In this document: in pieces, positions 8,080-16,489 of the stretch
Layout of the letters: each line of letters starts with the position of its first letter
Position numbering within the stretch: the stretch's first letter is position 1
Source: Chromobacterium phragmitis
Lineage (GTDB): Bacteria; Pseudomonadota; Gammaproteobacteria; Burkholderiales; Chromobacteriaceae
Assembly (NCBI RefSeq): GCF_003325475.1
Contig: NZ_CP029495.1
Coordinates: forward strand, 2,604,001-2,668,000
Direction: 5' to 3'
DNA length: 64,000 nucleotides
Made by a program: the position numbers and the translations under genes
The notes under the pieces: generated by a model
What the model saw: the letters and a program-made list of their open reading frames with translations, nothing else
Told to the model about the DNA's origin: nothing
The model's database searches: none

Positions 8080-9312
8080 ATGCAGCCAGTCCATAAATCG
8101 CAGAAACTCTCCAACGTCTGTTACGACATCCGCGGCCCGGTGCTGGAGCACGCCAAGAAGATGGAAGACGAAGGCCATCGCATCATCAAGCTCAATATCG
8201 GCAATCCGGCGCCGTTCGGCTTCTTCGCCCCTGATGAGTTGATCGAGGACGTGATCGCCAATTTGCCGGCGGCATCCGGCTATTCCGATTCCAAAGGCCT
8301 GTTCGCCGCGCGCAAGGCCATCATGCATTACGCGCAGCAGAAGCATCTGCCGAATGTGGCGATGGACGACATCATCGTCGGCAACGGCGTGTCCGAGCTG
8401 ATCGTGATGGCGATGCAGGCGCTGCTGGACAATGGCGACGAAGTGCTGGTGCCGGCGCCGGACTATCCGCTGTGGACCGCCGCGGTGAGCCTGGCCGGCG
8501 GCCGCGCGGTGCACTATGTCTGCGACGAGGAGCAGGGCTGGTTCCCCAGCATCGACGACATCCGCGCCAAGATCACGCCGTCCACCCGCGCCATCGTCAT
8601 CATCAACCCCAACAATCCGACCGGCGCGGTGTATCCGCCGGCGCTGCTGCAGCAGATCGTCGAAGTGGCGCGCCAGCATCAGCTGATCATCTACGCCGAC
8701 GAGATTTACGACAAGGTGCTGTACGACGAGGTCAAGCACACCTCGATCGCGTCCCTGGCGCCGGACCTGTTCGTGGTGACCTTCAACGGCCTGTCGAAGA
8801 ACTACCGCGCCTGCGGCTACCGCGCCGGCTGGTTGATCCTGTCCGGCGAGAAGAAGCACGCCAAGGATTACATCGAGGGCCTGAACATGCTGGCCTCGAT
8901 GCGGCTGTGCGCCAACGTGCCGTCGCAGCACGCGATCCAGACCGCGCTGGGCGGCTACCAGAGCATCGACGACCTGGTGGCGCCGGGCGGCCGCCTGGCT
9001 CGCCAACGCGATCTGGCCCACAAGCTGCTGACCGACATCCCGGGCGTATCCTGCGCCAAGCCGCAGGGCGCGCTGTACCTGTTCCCGAAGCTCGATCCCA
9101 AGGTGTACCCGATCGCCGACGACCAGCAGTTCATTCTGGAGCTGCTGCAGCAGGAGAAGGTATTGCTGGTGCAGGGAACCGGCTTCAACTGGATTGCGCC
9201 CGATCACTTCCGCGTGGTATTCCTTCCCAACTCGGACGATCTGATCGAGGCTATCGGCCGCATCGCGCGCTTCCTGGAAAGCTACCGCAAGCGTCACGGC
9301 GCCGCCGAGTAA
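8080..9312 (+). CDS. alaA: glutamate-pyruvate aminotransferase AlaA
   Basis: A 410-residue fold-type I PLP aminotransferase that makes alanine from pyruvate with glutamate as donor. It is close to the E. coli AlaA pattern throughout: SQKLSNVCYDIRGPVLEHAK at the start, KLNIGNPAPFGFFAPDEL, VGNGVSELIVMAMQALLD, PDYPLWTAAVSLAGG, NPNNPTGAVY, YADEIYDK and the PLP-lysine segment FNGLSKNYRACGYRAGW. The ATG at 8080 matches the family N-terminus; an in-frame ATG at 8008 would add 24 polar residues and cannot be excluded. hom follows on the same strand after a structured 115-base gap. Confidence 0.92.
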   Translation: MQPVHKSQKLSNVCYDIRGPVLEHAKKMEDEGHRIIKLNIGNPAPFGFFAPDELIEDVIANLPAASGYSDSKGLFAARKAIMHYAQQKHLPNVAMDDIIVGNGVSELIVMAMQALLDNGDEVLVPAPDYPLWTAAVSLAGGRAVHYVCDEEQGWFPSIDDIRAKITPSTRAIVIINPNNPTGAVYPPALLQQIVEVARQHQLIIYADEIYDKVLYDEVKHTSIASLAPDLFVVTFNGLSKNYRACGYRAGWLILSGEKKHAKDYIEGLNMLASMRLCANVPSQHAIQTALGGYQSIDDLVAPGGRLARQRDLAHKLLTDIPGVSCAKPQGALYLFPKLDPKVYPIADDQQFILELLQQEKVLLVQGTGFNWIAPDHFRVVFLPNSDDLIEAIGRIARFLESYRKRHGAAE

Positions 9313-9324
9313 GCGTTTGACCTG

Positions 9325-9395
9325 GGGCGGCGGATTCTCCTTCGCCGCCCGAGGACCGCCCGGACAGGACGTGCCTGTCCAGACGGCCTTCGGCC
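9325..9395 (+). promoter_or_regulatory. structured leader with three hairpins before hom
   Basis: Three hairpins follow each other: 9325-9332 with 9343-9350 (8 bp), 9362-9368 with 9374-9380 (7 bp), and a short GGCC-ttc-GGCC near 9384-9394. None has a T tract, so they are not simple terminators. Whether they affect hom expression is unknown; no peptide rich in Thr/Ile codons, as in classical attenuators, was seen. Confidence 0.35.
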
Positions 9396-9427
9396 GGAAT
9401 AAAACCAGGGACTGAATGGAGATGTGC

Positions 9428-10738
9428 ATGAAACCGATCAATATCGGCCTGCTGGGCGTGGGCACCGTAGGCGGCGGCACCGCCACCGTGCTGAAACGGA
9501 ACGCCGGCGAAATCACCCGCCGCGCCGGCCGCGAGATCCGCCTGTTGGTGGCCGCCAGCCGCGACGCGGCTAAGGCGCGCGCCGCGCTGGGGCCTGAGGT
9601 GTCCGTGGTGGACGACGTGCATCAGGTCGTCGACAACCCAGAAGTGGACATCGTGGTCGAGCTGATCGGCGGCGACGCCATCGCCAAGGAGCTGGTGCTG
9701 AAGGCGATCGCAAACGGCAAGCACCTGGTCACCGCCAACAAGAAGCTGCTGGCGCTGCACGGCACCGAGATCTTCGCCCGCGCGCAGGAAAAAGGCGTGA
9801 TGGTGGCGTTCGAAGCGGCGGTGGCCGGCGGCATCCCCATCATCAAGACCCTGCGCGAAGGCCTGGCGGCCAACCGCATCGAATGGATCGCCGGCATCAT
9901 CAACGGCACCTCCAACTTCATCCTGACCGAAATGCGCGACAAGGGCGCCAGCTTCGCCGAGGTGCTGGCCCAGGCGCAGCAGCTGGGCTACGCCGAGGCG
10001 GACCCCACCTTCGACATCGAAGGCCACGACGCCGGCCACAAGCTGACCATCATGGCGGCGCTGGCCTTCGGCATCCCGATGCAGTTCGACCAGTGCTATC
10101 TGGAAGGCATCAGCAAGCTGGACGGCCGCGACATCCGCTACGCCGAGGAGCTGGGCTACCGCGTCAAGCTGCTGGGCCTCACCCGCCGCACCGACAAGGG
10201 CGTGGAGCTGCGCGTGCACCCGACGCTGATCCCGGAAGGCCGGCTGATCGCCAATGTCAACGGCGTGATGAACGCGGTGCTGGTCAAGGGCGACGCGCTG
10301 GGCCCGACGCTGTACTACGGCGCCGGCGCCGGCGCGCTGCCGACCGCGTCCGCGGTGGTGGCCGACATCGTCGACGTCACCCGCCTGCTGACTTCAGACC
10401 CGGAACACCGCGTGCCGCATCTCGCTTTCCAGCCGGACCAGCTGCAGGATCTGCCCATCCTGCCGATCGCCGAGGTGACCAGTTCCTACTACTTGCGGAT
10501 CGGGGCGATCGATCGCGCCGGCGTGCTGGCCAACATCACCCGCCTGCTGGCGGAAAACGGCATCTCGATCGAAGCGCTGATCCAGAAGGGATCGATATCC
10601 GACGGCACCGCCGAAGTGGTGATTTTGACCCACCGCGTGCAGGAGAAGGCGATCGAACGCGCCATCGCCGGCATCGAGGCGCTGGACAGCGTGGACGGCA
10701 AAGTGGTGCGTCTGCGCATGGAAGAGTTGAATGACTAG
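9428..10738 (+). CDS. hom: homoserine dehydrogenase
   Basis: A 436-residue monofunctional homoserine dehydrogenase, reducing aspartate semialdehyde to homoserine for threonine and methionine. N-terminal NAD(P)-binding motif INIGLLGVGTVGGGTATVL (residues 4-22), catalytic-domain signatures TANKKLLALHG, AFEAAVAGGIPIIKTLREG and GIINGTSNFILTEM, and a C-terminal ACT domain (SSYYLRIGAIDRAGVLANIT near residue 355) that normally mediates threonine feedback. ATG 9428 follows TGGAG at 9417-9421. It overlaps the next gene by eight bases and belongs to a hom-small protein-thrC operon. Confidence 0.96.
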   Translation: MKPINIGLLGVGTVGGGTATVLKRNAGEITRRAGREIRLLVAASRDAAKARAALGPEVSVVDDVHQVVDNPEVDIVVELIGGDAIAKELVLKAIANGKHLVTANKKLLALHGTEIFARAQEKGVMVAFEAAVAGGIPIIKTLREGLAANRIEWIAGIINGTSNFILTEMRDKGASFAEVLAQAQQLGYAEADPTFDIEGHDAGHKLTIMAALAFGIPMQFDQCYLEGISKLDGRDIRYAEELGYRVKLLGLTRRTDKGVELRVHPTLIPEGRLIANVNGVMNAVLVKGDALGPTLYYGAGAGALPTASAVVADIVDVTRLLTSDPEHRVPHLAFQPDQLQDLPILPIAEVTSSYYLRIGAIDRAGVLANITRLLAENGISIEALIQKGSISDGTAEVVILTHRVQEKAIERAIAGIEALDSVDGKVVRLRMEELND

Positions 10739-11063
10739 GATCTGGAAAGCCGGCCTCTGCGCCGCCCTGCTGAGCGGCGGCGCCGCGGCGACGCCGCTCA
10801 GCCCCGGCCAGCATCAGTTGCTGCAGGGCTTCTTGATGCGCGGATGCGTCAAGCGCACGCCGGCTTCCGACGGCGTCGGCCTGCCCGGCAACGAACAGGT
10901 CCAGCGCTACTGCCAGTGCGCCAGCGAGAAGCTGGCCAGCACCTTCACCTCGGAAGAGGTGATGGGCGTGGTCACCGGCCAGATCAAGAAGGACGATCCG
11001 CGCGGCAAGCAAAGGTTGAAGGAAGCCTCCGCCGCCTGCGGCCAATACCTGGAACAACGTTGA
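10731..11063 (+). CDS. small secreted cysteine-containing protein between hom and thrC
   Basis: A 110-residue protein with a likely signal peptide (MTRIWKAGLCAALLSGGAAA, cleaved near residue 20) and a mature part with four cysteines (MRGCVKR, YCQCASEK, AACGQYL). It overlaps hom by eight bases and its TGA shares one base with the thrC ATG, so translation of all three is probably coupled. I do not recognise the family. The conserved-looking Cys spacing suggests disulfides in the periplasm; a role in threonine synthesis is not implied by the sequence, only by the operon. Confidence 0.75.
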   Translation: MTRIWKAGLCAALLSGGAAATPLSPGQHQLLQGFLMRGCVKRTPASDGVGLPGNEQVQRYCQCASEKLASTFTSEEVMGVVTGQIKKDDPRGKQRLKEASAACGQYLEQR

Positions 11064-12472
11064 TGCGATATATCAGTACCCGCGGCGGCATGGCGCCGCT
11101 GCCCTTCTGTGAAACCGTGCTGATGGGCCTGGCGCCGGACGGCGGCCTGCTGCTGCCGGAGCGCTATCCCCGGATCGACCGCGCCACGCTGGATGCCTGG
11201 CGCGGCCTGGGCTACGCCGAACTGGCGTTCGAGATCATCCGCCTGTTCGCCGACGACATTCCGGCGGACGACCTGAAGGGCGTCGTCTCGCGCGCCTATC
11301 GCGTCGAAGTGTTCGGCAGCGAGGCCATCGCGCCGCTCAAGCGCCTGCATGACGGCCTGGCCATCCTGGGGCTGTCCAACGGCCCGACCCTGGCCTTCAA
11401 GGACATGGCGATGCAGTTCCTCGGCCAACTGTTCGAGTATGTGCTGGATAAGCGCGGCGAGACGCTTAACATCCTGGGCGCCACCTCCGGCGATACCGGC
11501 TCGGCCGCCGAATACGCGATGCGCGGCAAGCGCGGCATCAATGTGTTCATGCTGAGCCCGGACGGCAAGATGAGCGCCTTCCAGCGCGCGCAGATGTACA
11601 GCCTGCAGGACGAAAACATCCACAACATCGCCATCCAGGGCATGTTCGACGACTGCCAGGACATCGTGAAGGCGGTGCAGAACGACCACGCCTTCAAGGC
11701 GCGCCGCAAGATCGGCACCGTCAACTCGATCAACTGGGCTCGGGTCGTCGCTCAGGTGGTTTACTACTTCCACGGCTACTTCCGCGCGACCGCGAGCAAC
11801 GACGAGCAAGTCAGCTTCTGCGTGCCGTCCGGCAACTTCGGCAATGTCTGCGCCGGCCATGTGGCGCGGCAGATGGGCTTGCCGGTGGAGCGGCTGATCG
11901 TCGCCACCAACGAAAACGACGTGCTGGACGAGTTCTTCCGCACCGGCCGCTACGCGCCGCGCGGCAGCGAGCGCACCTACGTCACCTCCAGTCCGTCGAT
12001 GGACATCTCCAAGGCATCCAATTTCGAGCGCTTCGTGTTCGACTTGATGGGCCGCGACGGCGAGGCAGTGAAGCGGCTGTGGTCCGAGGTGGACGCCGGC
12101 GGCGGCTTCCAGCTGGATGCGGAAACGATGGGGCGGGTGCGCGACGCGTTCGGTTTCGTTTCCGGCAAGAGCGCGCACGCCGACCGCATCGCCACCATCC
12201 GACAAGTGGACGCCGAGGATGGCGTAGTGGTGGACACCCACACCGCCGACGGCATCAAGGTGGCCCGCGAACTGCGCCGTGAAGGCGAAACGGTCGTCTG
12301 CCTGGAAACCGCGCTGCCGGCCAAGTTCGCCGAAACCATACGCGAGGCGCTGGACCGCGAGCCGCCGCGCCCGGACGGTTTCGAGGCGTTGGAATCGTTG
12401 CCGCAGCGGGTAGTGATGCTGCCGGCGGACGCCGGCCAGGTGAAGGCGCTGATCGAAAAGACGCTGGGCTGA
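11063..12472 (+). CDS. thrC: threonine synthase
   Basis: A 469-residue PLP enzyme that converts O-phosphohomoserine to threonine. Family signatures are MRYISTRGGMAPLPFCETVLMGLAPDGG split over the N-terminus, the PLP-lysine segment PTLAFKDMAMQFL near residue 110, ATSGDTGSAAEYAMRG and CVPSGNFGNVCAGHVARQMGLP. The length suits the long proteobacterial/fungal class. The start codon overlaps the preceding stop (TGATG). A strong terminator follows within 30 bases, ending the hom-thrC operon. Confidence 0.96.
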   Translation: MRYISTRGGMAPLPFCETVLMGLAPDGGLLLPERYPRIDRATLDAWRGLGYAELAFEIIRLFADDIPADDLKGVVSRAYRVEVFGSEAIAPLKRLHDGLAILGLSNGPTLAFKDMAMQFLGQLFEYVLDKRGETLNILGATSGDTGSAAEYAMRGKRGINVFMLSPDGKMSAFQRAQMYSLQDENIHNIAIQGMFDDCQDIVKAVQNDHAFKARRKIGTVNSINWARVVAQVVYYFHGYFRATASNDEQVSFCVPSGNFGNVCAGHVARQMGLPVERLIVATNENDVLDEFFRTGRYAPRGSERTYVTSSPSMDISKASNFERFVFDLMGRDGEAVKRLWSEVDAGGGFQLDAETMGRVRDAFGFVSGKSAHADRIATIRQVDAEDGVVVDTHTADGIKVARELRREGETVVCLETALPAKFAETIREALDREPPRPDGFEALESLPQRVVMLPADAGQVKALIEKTLG

Positions 12473-12496
12473 GTCCGGCGCGGCGTTCAGGCAAAA

Positions 12497-12526
12497 AAAA
12501 CAGGCTCCCTCGGGAGCCTGTTTCGT
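12497..12526. terminator. bidirectional terminator between thrC and the esterase gene
   Basis: CAGGCTCCC and GGGAGCCTG form a 9-bp stem with a two-base loop, with eight As before it and Ts after it. It can serve both convergent genes. Confidence 0.9.
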
Positions 12527-12540
12527 TTTGGGCTAGGCGA

Positions 12541-14649
12541 TCAGAACGACATGGCCACGCCGAGGTTGCCGCCGGTCTGGTTGCCGCCGCTCTTGCCGCT
12601 GGTGACGGTCAGCAGGCCGAAGGCGGTGACGCTCTTGCTGAAGTTGGCGCTGACGCCGGCGGTCCATTCCATCCAGTTGGCGTCCGGCTTGCCCAGATTG
12701 GTGGTCCAGTCGCCGACGGTGGTGGCGAGGCCGGCGGTCACGCCGCGGTCGTTCTGCTTGAACTCGTGGGCGAAGCTGACCTTGGCGTAGGGGCTGAATC
12801 TGCCGATGTCGGCATCCAGCTGCCAGCCGACCCGGCCTACCAGCGAGCTGACGTTCTGGCTGGAGAAGGACATGCTGCTGCTGTTGCCGCCTTGTTCGGC
12901 GAAGCCCGCCACTTTAGCGTAGGCGTAGTCCAGGCCGGCCACCGGGCCGGTGGCGACGCCGCGGTACTGGATGCGATAGCCGCCGGCGGCGCGCAGGCCG
13001 AACTGGGTGGAGCGGGTTTTGCCGCTGATGCCGACGCTGGCGGGCCCCAAGGCCACGTTGCGCTGGGTGTCGAGGTCGCCGGAGCCGACATGCAGGTCGC
13101 CGTCTACCCAGAACTTGTCCTGGTTGTAGCTGGCGAAGCCGCTCATCAGGGTAGCGCGGTCATCGATGCTGCCCGGCGTGCCCACGCTGTCGACATCGGT
13201 CTTGCCTTGCTGGCGCGACATCGCCAAGCCCACGCTCAGCGCCGGCGTGGCCTGGAAGTCCACGCCCAGCGTGTATAGCTGGCCCTTGGGCTTGGCCGAC
13301 AGGCCGCCGTAGCCTACCTTGTCGTCGCCGAAGGCTCCGTTGACGAAAGCGCTGACCTCGCCCACCGCGCGTTTTTGCGAGCGTATCGCCTGGTAGCGGG
13401 CATCCAGCGCGCTGCCCAGTTGGCGCGCGTTGTTCAGCGACGACTGCGGGATGGCGGCGGCGAAATAGGGCGCCTGCAGCAGGCCGTACACGTAATCGCC
13501 GATGATCTTGTTCGCTGCGGGTGTGGGGTGCAGCCCATCCGTGAAAATGTAACTCTGGGAATAGGCGGCGCTTGAGCAGGTGATGGCGCTGGTGGCGCAG
13601 ATGGAGCCAATGGTGTTGGTGAAGCCGAAGCGGTTGGGGTTCGCGCTGATTTCGCTCATCAACCCCGCGACATTGGCGCGCACGACGCCATGCTGCAGGC
13701 CGCTGCCGAGCAAAGCATAATCCACAAGGCTGTTATAGCCGGAACTCAATTGCTGCAAGGCGGCGAGAATGGTGTTGTAGGTGCTGGTCAAGGTGGTGAC
13801 CGAGTCCGGCGCCCCCATGGACGTATTGGCGGCGGCAAGCGCTTGCTGGATGACCGCGTCTTGATTGGCCTGAGTGACGGCGCTGCTGCTGATGGTTTGC
13901 CATGCCGCGCCAACGGCGTTGTTGACATAGGTATCCAATGCCGCGCCGCTGAGTCCCGCGTTTTGGCCAACAGCGCTGGCCACGCTTTGAACGGTTTGAT
14001 ACAAGGCGGCAGGGGTGGTCGCCAGGCTGGGAACATTCGGTACGATGATCGTTTTCGCGCCGGCGTTTTGTAGGCTCCCGACGAGCGTGCCGACCGTGCC
14101 GGCCGATGTGGCCAGAAGCTTGGTCGCGGTGGCGGCGGTTTTGTCCGTGGTCAGCGTGCCGGCTGCAGCGGAAATATCGTTTCCTCCGATCCAGACCGAA
14201 TACACGGCATTGCCATCGGCTTTGCCTCCTGTGCTGGTCAGATAGTTTTGAATCTGGGTCGGCAATTCCAGGATGGCGGTGCTGCCGTCTGGCCCATACT
14301 GCTCGACCGAGCCGCTTGCTCCGGTAGTGCCGGGATACTGGGTGATGGATGCATAACTTTGCGCCACTGCGCCGCCTTGGGCGTAGTTATTGCCTGTCGA
14401 ACTGGTATTGGCGGCATTGCTTGGGTTGTTTGCGGTGGAACTCAGGCCATAGTGGCTGGAGAGCACGGAGGTCCAGTTGGGCTGATTCTGGTAAGTCCAG
14501 TGGGCCCCCGATGGCAATCCGCCCAGGCCTCCGAAAGCGCCGATGTCGGACAGGCTGTCCCCAAAGAAATAGATGTTGCTGTATGCGTTTGCCGCGGAAG
14601 GCAGAGCCATCGCGGTGGCCAGGGCGAGAGTAGTCAGGCGATTGCGCAT
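12541..14649 (-). CDS. GDSL-family esterase/lipase autotransporter (EstA type)
   Basis: A 702-residue type V secreted protein. A signal peptide ending in SAANA precedes a GDSL/SGNH hydrolase domain whose catalytic blocks are FFGDSLSDIGAF (nucleophile Ser), VWIGGNDIS (Asn) and DGLHPTPAANKII (Asp and His). The last about 270 residues are a beta-barrel translocator ending in the expected aromatic (GGNLGVAMSF). Relatives such as P. aeruginosa EstA stay anchored in the outer membrane and affect rhamnolipid production and motility. The ATG at 14649 follows GAGGAA; a further in-frame ATG lies 12 bases upstream. It is transcribed away from the flagellar genes. Confidence 0.9.
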   Translation of the reverse strand: MRNRLTTLALATAMALPSAANAYSNIYFFGDSLSDIGAFGGLGGLPSGAHWTYQNQPNWTSVLSSHYGLSSTANNPSNAANTSSTGNNYAQGGAVAQSYASITQYPGTTGASGSVEQYGPDGSTAILELPTQIQNYLTSTGGKADGNAVYSVWIGGNDISAAAGTLTTDKTAATATKLLATSAGTVGTLVGSLQNAGAKTIIVPNVPSLATTPAALYQTVQSVASAVGQNAGLSGAALDTYVNNAVGAAWQTISSSAVTQANQDAVIQQALAAANTSMGAPDSVTTLTSTYNTILAALQQLSSGYNSLVDYALLGSGLQHGVVRANVAGLMSEISANPNRFGFTNTIGSICATSAITCSSAAYSQSYIFTDGLHPTPAANKIIGDYVYGLLQAPYFAAAIPQSSLNNARQLGSALDARYQAIRSQKRAVGEVSAFVNGAFGDDKVGYGGLSAKPKGQLYTLGVDFQATPALSVGLAMSRQQGKTDVDSVGTPGSIDDRATLMSGFASYNQDKFWVDGDLHVGSGDLDTQRNVALGPASVGISGKTRSTQFGLRAAGGYRIQYRGVATGPVAGLDYAYAKVAGFAEQGGNSSSMSFSSQNVSSLVGRVGWQLDADIGRFSPYAKVSFAHEFKQNDRGVTAGLATTVGDWTTNLGKPDANWMEWTAGVSANFSKSVTAFGLLTVTSGKSGGNQTGGNLGVAMSF

Positions 14650-14782
14650 TTTGTTCCTCATCAAAAGGTGTTGTCTCTATTTTTTAGTGTCAAGAGTCTA
14701 AGCTCTAATCAAACGATTATTCGAATATAAGCCCCGCTTGTCAATCGACATCGCGCGTCGTTGGGCCATCGGTTAAAATGCG

Positions 14783-15460
14783 ATGATGCGAAGACTCATC
14801 ATCATCCTGTGCGGCCTGGTGGCCGCGGGGGCCGCCTGGGGTGGCGCGCAGGACTTGGCGCAGCTGGAGCGTCTGGCCAACTTGTTTCTCAAGCGGGAGC
14901 TGGAAATGCGCGCCGCGACCTGGACGTTGGGCCAATTGGACAGAAGGCTGGTGGTGCCTGCATGCCATACGCCCAGGGTGGATTGGGCGACTCCGGGCGT
15001 GACCACCGGCTCGACTTTCGTCGCGGTTTCCTGCCAGGAATTGGGTTGGTCCCTGCGAATTCCCGTACGGATCAACGAGAAGCGTTTGGGCCTGGTGTTG
15101 AATCGGGCGATGAGCGCGGGCGAGACGGTTACCGGCGAAGATGTCAGGCTGGTGGACATCAGCAATCCGGCCTTGGCCGGCAATGTGCTGACCGATGCGA
15201 GCCAGGCTGTGGGCCAGGTATTGCGCACAGGCGCGCCGGCCGGCGCCTGGGTGCGCAACTTCATGGTGCGCGCGCCGTATCTGGTGCGCAGCAACCAACA
15301 GGTGAAAGTGCTGGCGCAGGGGGAGGGATTCAGCGCCGAAGCCGAGGGCACGGCCTTGGGCAACGCGGCGCAGGGCGACCAGATCAGCGTGCGGCTAAGC
15401 ACGGGCAGAGTCGTCCGCGGCATGGTGCAGGCAGACGGCAGCGTGGCGGTGGTGTTCTAG
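14783..15460 (+). CDS. flgA: flagellar basal-body P-ring formation protein FlgA
   Basis: A 225-residue periplasmic chaperone for P-ring assembly. It starts with a signal peptide (MMRRLIIILCGLVAAGAAWG) and contains an SAF-type domain (NRAMSAGETVTGEDVRLVDI near residue 110) and the typical C-terminal block VRSNQQVKVLAQGEGF, ALGNAAQGDQISVRL and a closing GMVQADGSVAVVF. ATG 14783 and ATG 14786 are adjacent alternatives. It stands apart from other flg structural genes in this window and is followed by flgM and flgN. Confidence 0.93.
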   Translation: MMRRLIIILCGLVAAGAAWGGAQDLAQLERLANLFLKRELEMRAATWTLGQLDRRLVVPACHTPRVDWATPGVTTGSTFVAVSCQELGWSLRIPVRINEKRLGLVLNRAMSAGETVTGEDVRLVDISNPALAGNVLTDASQAVGQVLRTGAPAGAWVRNFMVRAPYLVRSNQQVKVLAQGEGFSAEAEGTALGNAAQGDQISVRLSTGRVVRGMVQADGSVAVVF

Positions 15461-15485
15461 GCAGCGAAATATCGCAGAAAATAGT

Positions 15486-15512
15486 TCAAGAGATTGTTTT
15501 TTCGGTCGATAA
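15486..15512 (+). promoter_or_regulatory. sigma-28 (FliA)-type promoter for flgMN
   Basis: TCAAG at 15486-15490 and GTCGATAA at 15505-15512 are separated by 14 bases, close to the FliA consensus (TCAAG or TAAA, then GCCGATAA). It lies 38 bases before the flgM start, as expected because flgM is a late flagellar gene in many bacteria. Confidence 0.7.
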
Positions 15513-15549
15513 TAGGATCAGTTGAGTTTAGCTACGGGAAGGTCAGGCC

Positions 15550-15852
15550 ATGAAGATCGACAATTCGGGCAAGCTGTCGGGCGCCTACAGCAGCCAGAGC
15601 AAGCCCGCGCCCCGTGCCTCGTCCAGTTCCAGCGCCTCCAGCGCCAGTTCCAGCAGCGATAGCGTCAAGATCGATTCGCTGGCCAGCAAGTTGAGCGCCA
15701 TAGGTAACGATCCCAGCGCCCAGCAGCCGTCGTTCGACGCCGCCAAGGTGGAGCAGATCAAGTCCGCGATCGCCAACGGCAGCTTCAGCATCAACGCCGA
15801 CAAGATCGCCGATGGGCTGATCTCGTCGGCTCGGGAATTGCTGAACGGCTGA
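15550..15852 (+). CDS. flgM: anti-sigma-28 factor FlgM
   Basis: A 100-residue protein that binds FliA until it is exported through the completed hook-basal body. The N-terminus MKIDNSGKLSGAYSSQ and the C-terminal FliA-binding region (DAAKVEQIKSAIANGSFSI, ADKIADGLISSARELL) are characteristic; the middle is a Ser/Ala-rich, probably unfolded linker. It is preceded by a sigma-28-like promoter, giving feedback with fliA located at 38 kb, and followed by its usual partner flgN. Confidence 0.95.
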   Translation: MKIDNSGKLSGAYSSQSKPAPRASSSSSASSASSSSDSVKIDSLASKLSAIGNDPSAQQPSFDAAKVEQIKSAIANGSFSINADKIADGLISSARELLNG

Positions 15853-15886
15853 GCGCATGGCAGAGGCGGGTAACGGAAGAAACGAT

Positions 15887-16351
15887 ATGTCAGCCGTCGA
15901 GCAGTTTGTCGGTCATTGCCGGGACGAGTGCGAGCTCGTGGCCCGGCTTGTTGTTTTGCTGGAGCAGGAACAGGGCTTGCTGATCCAGGGAGAAAGCCAG
16001 CAATTGGAGCCCCTGGCCGACAGCAAGAGCGAGGTGCTTGACCAGTTGGCCGCTCAATCCGCGCTGCGCGGGGCGTTGATGAAATCGTTGGGCGTGCAGG
16101 ACAAGGATACGCTGTACATCTGGCTGGCGGACAAGCCGTCCGCCTGCGAGGCGTGGACCCGGTTGGAAGACGCGATCAACCGCGCGCAGAGCGTCAATCA
16201 GCTGAATGCCGCTTTCGTCAGCGAGCGCCTGGCGTTGGTGGAGGGCTCGCTGGACGTGCTGCGCAGCGCTGCGGCGTCCACGCTTGGCTACGGGCGGGAT
16301 GGACAGACGCCGGAGCCGGTCACCGGTCGAAGGCTGCTTGGCTCGGCCTGA
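15887..16351 (+). CDS. flgN: flagellar export chaperone FlgN
   Basis: A 154-residue helical protein matching FlgN, the export chaperone for the hook-filament junction proteins FlgK and FlgL. It shows the usual pattern of an N-terminal helix (ECELVARLVVLLEQEQGLLI), a central helix beginning ALADSK-like (LEPLADSKSEVLDQLA) and a C-terminal segment rich in Gln/Asn. ATG 15887 has GGAAG eight bases upstream; an in-frame ATG at 15857 is possible but lacks a clear site. Cotranscribed with flgM. Confidence 0.85.
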   Translation: MSAVEQFVGHCRDECELVARLVVLLEQEQGLLIQGESQQLEPLADSKSEVLDQLAAQSALRGALMKSLGVQDKDTLYIWLADKPSACEAWTRLEDAINRAQSVNQLNAAFVSERLALVEGSLDVLRSAAASTLGYGRDGQTPEPVTGRRLLGSA

Positions 16352-16373
16352 GCCGCGAGGCAAGAACAAGACG

Positions 16374-16398
16374 GGGCGCCAGCGATGGCGCCCTAGTC
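16374..16398 (+). terminator. possible weak terminator after flgN
   Basis: GGGCGCC (16374-16380) and GGCGCCC (16387-16393) form a 7-bp hairpin followed only by a short, mixed T-rich tail, so it would be weak. Confidence 0.35.
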
Positions 16399-16489
16399 GT
16401 TTCCGCTGCCGCCGCGACATCGCGGTGGGCGCGACCCGGCCTTTATGGTATCTTCCCCAGCGGTCCCGTGAAAATCACTACCAGAATCC

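Noticed and set aside
9325..9395. Threonine attenuator before hom
   Set aside because: Hairpins are present but there is no leader peptide with Thr/Ile codons and no T-tract terminator.
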